In this document: piece after piece, positions 1 through 13,034 of the stretch
Numbering within the stretch: the first letter of the stretch is position 1
How the letters are laid out: the number at the start of each line of letters is the position of its first letter
NCBI GenBank assembly: GCA_024529925.1
Contig: JAFEUB010001208.1
Span: 21,554-85,553 of the forward strand
DNA: 64,000 nucleotides
Direction of reading: 5' to 3'
Source of the DNA: Ophthalmolycus amberensis
Taxonomy: Eukaryota > Chordata > Actinopteri > Perciformes > Zoarcidae
Notes under the pieces: generated by a model
Seen by the model: only the letters and a program-made list of their open reading frames with translations
Told to the model about the DNA's origin: nothing
The model's database searches: none
Translations under genes and position numbers: made by a program

Positions 1-18
1 ATGAAAGGGATAAGACAG

Positions 19-25
19 TGTGTGT

Positions 26-75
<50 letters not shown>
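19..75. repeat. (TG)n microsatellite
   Basis: An almost pure TG dinucleotide run with one TA interruption. Confidence 0.95.
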
Positions 76-77
<2 letters not shown>

Positions 78-1864
78 ATGGTTGTACCTTGTGTCTTTGT
101 GTGACTCACTGCACTGCCACTTTTATACCGACCACATTCTCAACAACAAATGTCTTTATTGGAATGAAAGCATCCCAACAAATGTAATGATCCTGACCTT
201 ATCAGTTATTTATTAGTTATTATATATAAAGGAAAGTAGAATCAAAACAATTGCACAATCTATAATCACTAACAGTTTCACATCAATGGAGTGCTGCATG
301 AATGAGTCCTAAAATCAGTCGGTTAAATACAAAAATGAATTGACTTTTCATTAATGAAAAGTCAATTCATTAATAAGTGTTTTTGGCTGGAGACCTGAAA
401 TAAGGTCTGTGGTTAACACAAAGAAGCTGAAGAGAATTCAAAGATTTGTTGTACGACTTAAACTACATCAGTAAATATGTGGTGAATTTAGAAGCTTCTA
501 CGTGTCTTAAAAGAGGTGGTTGATAACAAGTGTCTGAATGAGACGACTCAGCGTCCTCACTGGAACACCAGTCCTCCTTTAGCTCAGTGCTGGAGACGTG
601 AAGTCATGTGACCGTGGTGGAGTTGATTTATATTAGCATTAATAACGTTAGCTTTTTACTTCTGGCATTATGTATCTACGCTTCAACAATTACAAAAGTG
701 GTGTTCATTTGTGAAGTGTATCTGTAAGTATCATCAACGTTTCTCTGCCACAGAGATTATTTTCTGCAATAATCCTAAATCCCATTGGCTTTTTGGACCA
801 GAGGGATGATAACTTCCTGGTTGGCCTATAAAAATACATCATCCCTGCAGCAGTCTGTCCAACCACCTGATACAGCCCCAAATCACTCCTGGTTGATAAA
901 TGTTCTCCCTATTCTTACTGTTTACCAAGGCTGTCAGGTGGGTTTACTCAATTCTCTCTCGCTCTCGCTGACACAGGTCCCTGCGCCTCTGGCCCCAGGT
1001 ATCTCCCTCCTTCCCTCTCTCTCTTAGATGTAACTAAGCCCTGTGGAATGTTTTGCGCCCCTCTCCACGACCTCTGCGAGTGTTTGGACTTGGCTCTCAC
1101 CCATCATCTCACATTTTCCCCCTCGAGGTATGAGGCTTAACCCTGACAGCTTACGAAGAGGGTCGAGGAGGAAAGCCAGTGCCACTTTTCACTGGACTCT
1201 TTACATTTACACGCCAGACAGAGGGAGGAGGTGTTATGAAGAGCGCCGAGAGGCATGGAATGGAGCTCTGTGTAAAAAGAGAAAGCTCCTCAGGGGACCT
1301 TTAGGGCTTATCCACACTAGAGCAGTAGAAGAACTTCTATCGGCTAGGTTCTTTTACACACGAAGCTCAAGGTTTCACAGGTTTGATTTCAGCGAAGTAG
1401 GTACTACAGTTGTCTCTCTTCATTACAGTATAGCTGTATCCAGTCTATCTGTAATTAATTGCTCACATTTTTCGGTCCACGGTTTCTAAGCCAGACCATG
1501 AGAAACATACTGTTTTACTGTTTACTGAAGTCAGCTTTATGTGAACGGATGCAAGGCTCAAACAACAGCTCTAACTTCTTCACTTTCACTCAAATATTAT
1601 ATGGATACCAAGCAAGTAATAACTATTTTAATCCAAACATCATATGACTATGTGAGAAGGATTTCCCCTGCTGAGGTGAAACTCTTGGAACGAAGCTAAC
1701 CAGAAAGACATTACACAACGTTCTCTTCTCTGTTGCCGGGTATATTCTACATATTTATCAGTAGTTCCAAAACTTTTGTTAGCACCCCTTCAAAGGATGC
1801 TTTTTGTCATGGCACCCCTGACTGTAAATAAGTGGACGTTAACATTGACTACAGTTTTGAAGCC

Positions 1865-2262
1865 TCAGGTTCGACATTTTGTCCATCCACATTTAGTTTC
1901 TTTAGAACCAGAAGTGATATGAGAGGATGGAGCTCAGCACAACCGAACACTAAATAATACATTTTCTCATTTGACTCCAAGACCGGACAACACCGTCGTA
2001 GAGACCTGTCAATCACTGTGTAGCCCCGCCCTAAAGCATCCCCTGCTTTATGGTCTGTTTGACTCTAAATGGACCATGATTTACTAAATTAACACCAATG
2101 TTTACTGAGGTAATAAATCAAGAGAGAAGTAGAGTCATTTTCTCATAGACTTCTATACAACCAGAGGAGTCGCCCCCTGGTGGACACTAGAGAGAATGCA
2201 GCTTTAAGACACTTGCACATCGGCTTCACTTTTCAGAACTAAAGGATTGTCGTCTGTGGCAC
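1865..2262. mobile_element. MITE-like interspersed fish repeat, partial
   Basis: The segment contains phrases I recognise from a very common teleost interspersed repeat: 'tagccccgccctaaagca', 'cattttctcatagacttc' and 'gtcgccccctggtgg' followed by 'gaatgcagctttaag'. No terminal inverted repeat or target duplication is visible, so it is probably a truncated copy. The family was assigned from memory; a RepeatMasker run would settle it. Confidence 0.55.
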
Positions 2263-3813
2263 CCCGAGCCACCCAACCCCCAGTGTAACATGCACTTAGC
2301 TTACATGTACACAGATGCTTATCTGTTTGAACAACATCAGATTTAATATTAGGTTGCCGTCATTTGAACAAGGGATGAGAGAGAGAGAGACAGATCTCAC
2401 ATATATGATGTTGGGAACACGCAGCACCACAGTGAATGCACATCAGACAATGCTGGCTATCTGTCCGTTAAGCCGGTAGCTGAGTAGTGCCCAGTCAGAC
2501 TGTAGTTGTGTTGGTGGGTTTAGAGTCAGGCCTGTCAGACTGCGTTCAGGGCTGAGATGTACCAGCATTTATTTGAGCTCTGTTTACCGTGTTGAAACGT
2601 GCAATAATAAGGACATGGATGTCGAGGTGGTTCGCTCCAATAAATACATTGCAGTCTATTTATCTATCTGCCTATCGATCCATCTGTCTGTCTGTCTGTC
2701 TAATTGAGAGAAACTTACAAAAGATCAAGCTCAAGTATTGCCGACCTTAAACACAACCTTCACAGTGCTTAATATAGGGGCACATAAAAAAAGGAGAAAT
2801 ATGTTACCTTGAAATTCAAAGCAGAATTACTGCACAAACAAACCAACAAAAAAGACCAGATATGCTTTCATGAATGTGACTCTTACCACATTTAAGATGT
2901 GGCTGGTTCTATGAAAAGGTTCTAATCTTTCGATAAACTACTGCGTTATTGAGCGTCAGTATCTCGCCATTTACTGCCATCTCCCATTGAAGTGAGACCA
3001 TCTCTGCTGTGAGGGTGCTTTTGCTTTATTAGATCCATTTTCAATACTACAAATGAGCTGGCTGTGGATATTCATCGTGTGATTACTTTCCCTGTCCTGG
3101 TTTGCCAGACACAACAGCTCTGTCCTGGAAAATATAATGGGCTATTTTGCACCAAGCACCGCTAACGTAATAACAGAATGTTAGCTTACCTCTCAGTGGG
3201 GGGGCCGATGAGATGGGGTCAAATTCAATGCAGGAGACAAAAGCTTCTGGTGTTTTCTGTTTGCAATCAATGTTGAAAACATGGCATTGTCTGAACTGTG
3301 TGTGTGTGTGTGTGTGATAATTGCTCACAGGAAGTTGATATGATGAAACATGGGTATGAAATGGCGAATATCGGGCAGCAATCTCTCTTCCGATTTCCAT
3401 CTCACAGATGCTGTCCTCATCTTTTGATTTCATGTGGCTTCCCCATCACATTCTGAGAAAGCCTGCAGCAGATCCCTTCACAGGAATCAGCTTTTTTTAA
3501 TGCTATTATATAGAAATGTGACCAGGTATGCTTTAGGTGAGTAAACTCTTTGCATGCTGCGTATGCAACGAAATAATCACAATGTCTTCACCGGTTGGAG
3601 AACACGTTAACTGATCAGTGCCTTTTCTTTCCACTCTTACCGGTGGCATTCTATATATTCTTTCAGAAAATACAGGCAGGCCGACTAACTGCTCGGCTTG
3701 AATGGCTCCTGTCACACGACGTAATAGCTTGTGTGAAAGGCCAGGGCTGCCTGTTAATGCCAGGTGAGAGAGAGGGGAGAGACAATTTTGTTCTGGCTCC
3801 CTGGGAGCTTTGT

Positions 3814-3818
<5 letters not shown>

Positions 3819-3903
<85 letters not shown>

Positions 3904-3908
3904 GTGTA
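3819..3908. repeat. (TG)n microsatellite, about 90 bp
   Basis: A long TG run with single TA and CG interruptions. It produces artificial Cys-Val frames on one strand and Thr-His frames on the other. Confidence 0.95.
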
Positions 3909-6900
3909 TGCTGGAGGGAGGGCTGTAATTGCCACCGCCGCCCCTCCTCCGCAGAGCGGACTGGGAGAATTGGAAGAGTCATTTCATCTCTGAGGAAAGG
4001 AACGGATGGCAGCTCTGCGGGGTGGGGGAAGAGGAGGCTAAATTACAGAGCAGCGCAGTGTGGCAGCCGGTAGTGTACTCTGACCCTCCGTCCTGACACC
4101 ACTTGGTGCCTGAGAAGAAGGCTATTTAGAAAGAAGATGCACATCTTCTGCCAGAAACTGCGAGGGGGCGTACACAATAACATGACTTCCTGTAGAATGT
4201 CATGCAATACGGCAGCCATTCACCAAATACTACCTTTGTGAAGATTGTATTGTCCGAGGATGAGACAGAGACAATTTTGTCCCAGTTTTGTTCTGTGCCC
4301 AGTGTGTTGTTAAGATGTCCTAAAGAATGGAACTACAACCTGTAGCTAAAGAAACACCTCACTGTCACAGCTCCAACAAAAGCTGACCTTTACAAAGGTG
4401 TTCTTTGTTGCAGGGCTGCTGTATTCGGGATAGGATTACTGTTATTGCACAAACATTCGCTGCTCTCTTCTGTTTGCCTCGGGATAGTGACATTCAAATT
4501 AAGGTTGTTAGTTAGCCTACACTTTCAGTGACCACTGATTTGGAAATATTTTTGGAATTGTTGTTACATCACAAGACGTTGCTTTGCGAGGTACATGTGA
4601 ACATCAGGTTGTTATAAAGGACGGGTCCATTGGCGGTTTTCAAATGCCAAATACCAGTAAGCTAATCTTTACTGTGAAAGCTAACACGAGCTGAATCTAG
4701 GTTAGTTGTGCTAAGTTTGAAAAGGTGAAACTGAAATGGTCAGTCCCGATTATTTGAAGTGGGGTTGTGTGTAGATTCCTGTGTTCTGCAAGCTGAAAAT
4801 ACTGTTTTTATGAATGTGGTCTTGTGGCTTTGAAGAGAGCAATAGACCAGCTTCAGTTCCCCGCCGGAAAGGGCTGTCATGGCGGCGAGGTAAAGCGGCT
4901 GTGGATGGAAGCATAAGGAAACCATATTTTAGCTCCTAAAAAAATTGTGTGTGCGCTATATTTAGAATTTCTTCACCACTTTGTTATGTCGCTCGCTTCA
5001 ATGCCACAAAACTCCATAACAAAGTTTGTTATGTTATTTTGTGACTTTGGGATCAAAACGTGGCGACAGCAGTACATTGCTTGGCTTCCGTGCCGGTGCT
5101 CCTGTCTGCTTGGGAGCATGTCAACCACCATCTAAGTTACCGACTCTCAGGATGTATATACTGAAAATGTATGCGGCATCATGCAGAAACCTCGGGCAGA
5201 TCATGTGGGAGAACGTTTTTAGAATGTCTGAAGGAAATACCATTTTGATGCTAAAACTGTTGGGCTTTGAAAACCACTGAGAAGCCACTACGTGGAACAA
5301 ACAATGCTGGTCAAGAAATTAGAGAGTTAAAAAAGATCAAACGCTTTAAAGCGCACGCCATCGGTGTTACTAACGAAACCCAAGTGAACAATTAAGTCAG
5401 ATTGTAGAGTGACACCACTGCTGTTATGTATTCCAAGGTGCACTGAAGCTCCTCTGGCCCAGGACCAATGAAAACATATTCAGGATTCCTCCGTGCCCTC
5501 ATCGTCCAGCCAACTCAAAAGACAGCCAAGTCATAAAATGCTAAATTGTGGTTCGACATTCAAAATAACCATTTTCCTCACCCAACTCAGCCCCCTTTCA
5601 TTTCCATTATTGGCAACCCACTCAACTGCTGTCTTCAGAGTGAGATCCATGGAGCTTACGGTGTGCGTGCCAAATGTAATCCCCTCTCATTACAACATAC
5701 AATCAGTGGATGAAACCAGTTGAATGGTTGAAACCCCGGAAGATAGACAAGAGGTTAATGTCGCCTTTGACGCTCCAATCTGCCCTCCTCATCATGATGT
5801 GTGTTGGAAAACAGACGGGGACGCCCGGCCCACTCTGTCTTCATACACTCATATCAATTTCGCAGATTTCCAGAGAGTGTGGTGGAGGTGGAGGTGGAGG
5901 GTGGGAGGGGAGAGAGGGCGCGTCTCGCTTCAGAGCCCCAAAATGAATAGGGGGCCCCTCATTATGGAGAAACGGGAAAGACAAAGAGGTCTCGGTGAGG
6001 GAGGGGGGAGTTGGAGAGGTGGATTCTTATATAATGAGACCAGAGGAGAGAGTGTGAAGGAAACATGGCGAGAAATAAGATGATATCATGTGAAAGAGAA
6101 CTCCAGCCTGAATGCAGCCCGTCGGATCGCTCATATTTCATACCGTGGGACTGGGTCCAAGCTGAGGGAAGCCAGCGAGAGAAACAGGAAATGAATCCCT
6201 CCCTAAATAGCCCTGCTTTACCTTCTCCTTCTCTCCCCCTCTTATTTTCTTCCCCCCCAACCCCTTCTCCTCTCGCCATCCCTCAGGGAGGTTGGGTAAC
6301 AGCCAATCTCATTGAAAGGCAGATCAATAAAGAGATATATTGTCATCACGGAGCACCACCCGCTTAATCAATTCATCTATAATAGAATCCATTCACTGGA
6401 GCCTCCTCCCATTACCAGCTCTGGGTCAAAATAAGGTGCAGACATATAGGGCTCTCATTACCAGTAATGATGGTGGGAGGAAGACACAGGTGATACGCAT
6501 TCAATGGCATTCCTAGGGAACATTGCTTATGTTTCATAGAATGGAATATATATATATATATTTATATATGATAAGAATAATAGGTTAGCCAACCAACATT
6601 GCAAGCAACAGACCTAATGAGTTATTATCCATGCTCTGCTGCCATCAGATAGGGACACGTGCATTATGCTCAGTGCTGTATGATGTATGCTGTTGATGCT
6701 ATCTTGTTATTTTCTGCCTCAAGCTTTAGGCCATGTTGCAGTGACCACGTAATAAATGCTCCTTCACGGTCAGCCATGCGGCCATTGCAAAGGTTCCTCA
6801 AAGATGAGCATTCACTGTTGAACACGTCGAGGTGCAAATCAGAGTTCAAGGTTTGTGCAACTAAAAGGCAGTATTTGCACACGTTATCTTGCACGTTTAC

Positions 6901-7559
6901 TGTATGAAATGATTTCACAGAAAGCTAATCTTTGACATTAATAGCCGTGGGTGCTTATACACCAGGAGGACTTTTCTTCCCCCGTCTCAACTTTTCCAGC
7001 TCTAATTGTAAGCATGCAAAATTGCCTCTTGAATTCTCCCAGCAGTATCAGAGCTGCATCACTGTTGTTCCTACAAGTTAAACATGATTTATACCCAGGA
7101 AGGAAGTGTTCCTGGTGACGGATGTTGGCTATTTATTTGTGGGCAGAGCAGTATATAATTGTATATGGTGTTGTAAGGACAAAAGAAGCTTGTTCGCTTT
7201 CCTGCAGCGAACAAGACGACCATTGTGTTTTGAGATTTGAGGCTTCTTTATAACAGCGTTTTGGCCATGACGTATCCACATTCCTTCTCTAAAGCATGGA
7301 CTTCTGCGTTACTGATGATGTGGGCTCTTTAGCACTAGTGCCCTATCATTTAATCACACAACATTGCTCATTTCAGGCAATTCTACCTTTCATGAAGAAA
7401 ATATTGTTTTTTTTTTCATTCACCGCTGTTCTATAACGTTATGTTCATGTGCGGGTTACTGCCTGAGGCTCTACCTTGATGCACACTATAGGAAATGTTA
7501 TAGCACATTTGTTACCAAAAATAGATTTTGGTTGCCTGAAAATAGTCTTATTCAGCATT

Positions 7560-7700
7560 CAGTTGTACTTAGCTCCACCCTCTTGTGCCAATTCTGGTTG
7601 GCGATGGCCAAAAATGACAAACCGGAGGCTTCAAAACGGCAGTTCACAAAATGATAAGTGACATCACAGTGACAACGTCCACCACTTACATCCAATCACA
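7560..7700. mobile_element. MITE-like fish repeat fragment
   Basis: The core 'ggcgatggccaaaaatgaca' followed by 'ggcttcaaaacggcagttc' and 'agtgacatcacagtgac' resembles the terminal part of a widespread teleost repeat. Only about 140 bp is recognisable and the ends are not defined. Confidence 0.5.
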
Positions 7701-7718
7701 AATCATCCTTTGAGAGAG

Positions 7719-7719
<1 letters not shown>

Positions 7720-7751
<32 letters not shown>
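7720..7751. repeat. (CA)n microsatellite
   Basis: A pure CA run of about 32 bp. Confidence 0.95.
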
Positions 7752-7752
<1 letters not shown>

Positions 7753-9509
7753 ACTCATCATCTACACAAGAAAATAAGAGGCTTTTTTTAAAACCACAAA
7801 GAAGTAATGCATGAACACAACCATGCCTTTTTAATTTAATGAATACCTCCAAGGAGGACGTGCGTCTCATTTGTATCCCAGAACAGGAAACAGTTTATGA
7901 ATCATGGAGCTACAGGTGTGACCTACTCAGGAAAATCATCAAGCAAATAGAAATGTTCTTCTTCAAGAATATGTCTTCTCTGAAGAGCTACCTGTACTTA
8001 AAGCACCTGCTGACCACTTTGTGACATTATTTCTCCTTTAAATGATAGAACAATACTGTGGCTTCTGCATAAGGAGCATCAGATAACACCGACGTCACTA
8101 TCCGGCAATAAGACGGCCTCATCTTAAATAAACACCTCTGCAATCACTCCGTTTCCTTTCATTATTTTGGGGGCCGACATGCAAAGAGAGATGTGTGTAA
8201 GAAGTTAACAAGCTGCTCACGTTGTCTCCATGGCTATTGAATTTGATTTGTGAGGAGAAAGTAGACTCTTGATATTGCTCTTTACTTTCATAAAAGCATT
8301 GAATCAACTCTTAACGGTGGAATAATGAAATAACTTCTAGCGGCAGCACGCTCGGCCAAAACAAATACCCAATCCAGAGGTCAGGCATACATCATAGTCG
8401 ACATTCTATTATGGCCGTTAGTTTATTCACATCAGAAGCCCGGTTGCCCACTGTGTTACGCAAAGAACACAAGTTTCTGCTGAAAGTGAAGACACACATG
8501 TTGATATTTGCTTCTTTCATGTTAAATGTTGGCTGTCTCTGTGGTAATTAGTTGCATTCATGTAATATATCTTTAAAGCTTTCAAATGCTGTTTCAGCAA
8601 AGACTTGATCATCCAATTCTTCCCATTTATCACTTTTAAATTTCAGCATTTGACTTCAAACGTTGATGTGTAAAAGATGAGCTCAGCAAAGGAAAAGTCA
8701 GTGACCGTCCGAACCGTTCTGATGAATTAGACTCCATACATCATAGAGGAGCTTGTCTTTTCATAGTGCTGCCAGGAAATGCTTTAATGCTGCAGTTCCC
8801 GAAAGCTGAAGGCCTTTGCAATACATTCAAATGAATGGCAAAAAAATCACTTCATAAAACCAAGCCTTTGTGTATGGAGAGAGCATAATTATATGATCTA
8901 TGGCTCAGCTGCAAGTGTGCAGCACAGCAGCAAACCCCTCTGATGGGCTGTCGCTGTAATTCAGCACCTAATGTGGATAATTAGTCTAAATTCATGGAGT
9001 GCTTGATTCCACTGACAGCTTCGCCAAACGTTTGACGAAGACACCGTGGTAGCGGCATCAGTCACAGGCGAGCGGAAATGCAGTTAGTGGAGGACCTCTT
9101 CATGTTTTATTCAATCACAGAGCGATGCTCAATTAATCAGTTTCTGCAATTAAATTAAACATGTACATGCATAAAACATGAAAGTAATATCGGGGCTGTT
9201 TAAGCCCCGCTTGGTTCCCTGTGAACCCAAAATAGAGTATTTATGTTCAGCCCTCTACAACAGGCTCTGAGGCTTTAGTGGTGTGGAATCATTCCTTTTT
9301 CACCCGATGTCAGGAGCCACGTGAGACAGAATGTGCAAAATCTCAGCTCAGTATGTGCCCCTTGATGCATACCATCATCCAATGCATTTCTATAAATGTC
9401 AAGAGCTGAGTGTTTACTAGGTCTGTCTGACCCCTAATATTTATTCAGCTTAACAGCACTCTACCCAATCACTCCGTATTGCTTCATTGCAGAAGCATGG
9501 CTCTCTGTA

Positions 9510-11046
9510 CCCAGTGAGCACTAACCCGGATTTCAACGTTGATTTCTGGTTGAAAAAGCGTTGATATGGGGTCTGAACGTCTAAGACGTATTTTAACCGT
9601 CTTTTGAACCGGCTAAATTACGGTTACCATATCAACGTGTCACAAAACACCAATTTGTTTTAAAATATTGATGGTTTGTTCAGTTGTAGGTTGAAAGAGA
9701 CGCGATTTTGGTTACTTTAAACGTATTTCTCCAAAATCATATTACGCTGTCCGTTCATATGTGGTCTACACGAAGACGTCATTTCAACGCATTCAATGTC
9801 TCATATAAAACGTCGTAAATATGGAACTATAGACTGTGTGCTGTCCACAAGAAGCTCACAGGACATCATAATGAGAGCAGAGCACATTATGTCTGTATAT
9901 GTTCATTAAAATACAACTCTGTGTTTCCTGCTGGAATACGCATGCGCACGGACTCTGCATTTTTCTGAGTTAGAGATGACTGGAAACACGACAAGGTTTG
10001 AGCTAGCTAGCTCTTACTGAGTGATGAGGAATTGAACGAGCTGATGGAATAAACGAGGCTTCACGCTAACGACGTACTCTGTAAGTACTTGAACTACTTT
10101 ATTCCAGTATTGCAAACCGAAATATCATTACCATACCATTAATATCATGTTATGCTCATCGTGCGGGCGAGGCTGCTAGCTTGTTAGCATGTAGCGTTAG
10201 CATGTTGCGAACAGTAAACCTAGACAGTAAACAGTAGACATGTGTGTTAGTTAATGTACTGTACGAACGTTAATACGATCATGGTCAAAACATTGTTGTT
10301 TGGGTTATGGCAATATATAAACAATATTGTGTAATATCCAGGTCAGCATCGTTCCGTTGAAGACACGTCTATGGTCTCCGGTGTAGAGACGTTCAAAACT
10401 GGTCTAAGTCAATATGTTTTTCTAATACTTGTTTTATTTACAGATGTCCAGCTTGAAAATATGGCAGATCTCCTGAAACAGGCTCCTGTGTGGCTTTGAA
10501 AACGACATTTAAAGAAGGAAAAGGAGATTATGTTTTTATATAAAGAACATTGTTATATTTATATTGTGCTTTAATAAATACAAATGAACTGTTGCTGTGT
10601 CACTTGGTCTTTTGTCCTGTAAGTGGAAACTGTTGATGTGTTAGTACATACCCAGAAGCACTGTAAGCATTTCGGCGTTGAATACACGGTTAAACCACGG
10701 TGAAAAGTGAAAGGTTTTTAGCCGACTATTTGTAGACGTTGATTCAACGCTCACGTTTAGACCAGATATCAACGTGATGTCCAATACTGGCTTTCAACTG
10801 ATAAATGTGGATGTGGTTTCTTAGTAAGCCTCTAAATCATGATATATTAGTATTAGCACAATGTAGAGGACGAAAAATTATAGTATTGCAAATCACGTTT
10901 AAATCTGGTCTAAGCTTCAACGTTGAATCAACGTCTACAAATAGTCGGCGAAAAAACTTTCACTTTTGAACCAATTCTGAACGTCTTTTCAACGTCGGGC
11001 ATAGACGTCTTTTAGACGTCTATTCAACCGAAAAATGCTCACTGGG
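9510..11046 (+). mobile_element. non-autonomous DNA element, copy 1
   Basis: The element is bounded by CCCAGTGAGCA and its reverse complement TGCTCACTGGG. Its ends are rich in TTCAACGTTGA-like and AGACGTCT-like motifs. A nested hairpin lies near the inner end, with arms about 10707-10778 and 10890-10963. The middle looks like a small transcription unit: a GCATGCGC motif typical of NRF1-type promoters (9940-9947), a donor GTAAGT at 10081, an acceptor TTTATTTACAG ending at 10443, and AATAAA at 10573 followed by a GT-rich stretch. No transposase was recognised. Flanking bases (TGTA left, TTAA right) give no clear target duplication, so the superfamily is not assigned. Confidence 0.8.
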
Positions 11047-11154
11047 TTAAGTCTCATTGGCTGCAGTTTGCCGTATCTCCTGGCACATGTAATATTGCTT
11101 TTCGCTTTCCATCAAGAGCAAGCAAAGCCTGCGCTCAGATAAATACTGACATTT

Positions 11155-12704
11155 CCCAGTGAGCATTTTTCGGTTGAATAGACGTCTAAAAGACGTCTAT
11201 GCCCCACGTTGAAAAGACGTTCAGAATTGGTTCAAAAGTGAAAGTTTTTTCGCCGACTATTTGTAGACGTTGATTCAACGTTGAAGCTTAGACCAGATTT
11301 AAACGTGATTTGCAATACTATGATTTTTCGTCCTCTACATTGTGCTAATACTAATATATCATGATTTAAAGGCTTACTAAGAAACCACATCCACATTTAT
11401 CAGTTGAAAGCCAGTATTGGACATCACGTTGATATCTGGTCTAAACGTGAGCGTTGAATCAACGTCTACAAAGAGTCGGTTAAACACCTTTCACTTTTCA
11501 ATGTGATTTAACTGTGTATTCAACGCCGAAATGCTTACAGTGCTTCTGGATATATAACACATCAACAGTTTCCACTTACAGGACAAAAGACCAAGTGACA
11601 CAGCAACAGTTCATTTGTATTTATTAAAGCACAATATAACTATAACAATGTTCTTTATATAAAAACATAATCTCCTTTTCCTTCTTTAAATGTCGTTTTA
11701 AAAGCCACACAGGAGCCGGTTTCAGGAGATCTGCCATATTTTCAAGCTGGACATCTGTAAATAAAACAAGTATTAGAAAAACATATTGACTTAGACCAGT
11801 TTTGAACCTCTTCACCGGAGACCATAGATGTCTTTTAAACGTGTCTTCAACGGAACGATGCTGACCTGGATATTACACAATATTGTTTATATATTGCCAT
11901 AACCCAAACAACAATGTTTTGACCATGATCGTATTAACGTTAGTACAGTACATTAACTATAACACACATGTCTACTGTTTACTGTTTAGGTTTAACGTTA
12001 CTGTTCGTAACATGCTAACGCTACATGCTAACAAGCTAGCAGCCTCGCCCGCATGATGATATAACATGATATTAATGGTATGGTAATAATATTTCGGTTT
12101 GCAATACTGGAATAAAGTAGTTCAAGTACTTACAGAGTACGTCGTTAGCGTGAAGCCTCGTTTATTCCATCAGCTCGTTCAATTCCTCATCACTCAGTAA
12201 GAGCTAGCTAGCTCAAACCTTGTCGTGTTTCCAGTCATCTCTAACTTAGAAAAATGCAGAGTCCGTGCGCATGCGTATTCCAGCAGTAAACACAGAGTTG
12301 TATTTTAGTGAACATATACAGACATAATGTGCTCTGCTCTCATTATGATGTCCTGTGAGCTTCTTGTTGACAGCACACAGTCTATAGTTCCATATTTACG
12401 ACGTTTTATATGAGACATTGAATGCGTTGAAATAACGTCTTCGTGTAGACCACATATGAACGGACAGCGTAATATGATTTTGGAGAAATACGTTTAAAGT
12501 AACCAAAATCGCGTCTCTTTCAACCTACAACTGAACAAACCATCAATATTTTAAAACAAATTGGTGTTTTGTGACACGTTGATATTGTAACCGTAATTTA
12601 GCCGGTTCAAAAGACGGTTAAAATACGTCTTAGACGTTCAGACCCCATATCAACGCTTTTTCAACCAGAAATCAACGTTGAAATCCGGGTTAGTGCTCAC
12701 TGGG
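11155..12704 (-). mobile_element. non-autonomous DNA element, copy 2 (inverted)
   Basis: This is the reverse-complement partner of the copy at 9510-11046, with the same terminal motif. On the - strand it repeats the internal layout: GCGCATGC at 12267-12274, a GTAAGT donor near 12130, a TTTATTTACAG acceptor near 11757, and AATAAA near 11628. Differences from the partner include small insertions near 11990 and substitutions in the putative terminal exon, one of which turns a TGA present in copy 1 into a sense codon. Flanks are ATTT and TTTG, so at most a 3-bp TTT duplication is possible. Confidence 0.8.
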
Positions 12705-13012
12705 TTTGCAGTGGTGTGTGGGGTTTGTTTGTATCTCCCGGTGCCTGCGTGATTTCCGTCGGCTGATTTGTATACATAGCACCACAGCCGGGACGATCAA
12801 AGGTCTTTCAGAACAAATTTGCATTTGGATTCATACTGCCGCCAACATAACGTATGCCTCTGTGGTTAGATAACAGCTTTGAGATAAATGTTGACATTTG
12901 CACCACATTGAATTGTGTGACTTCAATTAAATTAGGTTGTTCCTCAACAGATTTAATCCAAGTAGAAATATAAAGCCACCTGTCACATTTCCTGGAAAGC
13001 CAAATAGGATTA

Positions 13013-13034
13013 TATGTTATGTTATGTTATGTTG
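13013..13034. repeat. (ATGTT)n short tandem repeat
   Basis: Four to five copies of a pentanucleotide. Confidence 0.8.

Larger units (their letters stand above)
9510..12704. repeat. 3.2-kb inverted repeat (two opposed element copies)
   Basis: Two arms of about 1.54 kb, 9510-11046 and 11155-12704, are reverse complements and are separated by 108 bp of unrelated DNA. Compared by eye they differ by scattered substitutions and a few small indels, so the identity is high, probably in the upper nineties per cent. Both outer ends begin CCCAGTGAGCACTAACC and both inner ends begin CCCAGTGAGCATTTTTCGG. The elements therefore lie in opposite orientation with the same end type facing inward. A transcript across the whole locus could fold into a very long hairpin. 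Confidence 0.9.

Noticed and set aside
1043..1489. A 148-codon + strand frame in the upstream flank
   Set aside because: Unremarkable composition, no domain, no splice or promoter context, no counterpart on either side.
9500..12710. Interpretation of the inverted pair as one element with 1.5-kb terminal inverted repeats
   Set aside because: Each arm has its own matching CCCAGTGAGCA termini at both ends, so two copies in opposite orientation fit better; not fully excluded.
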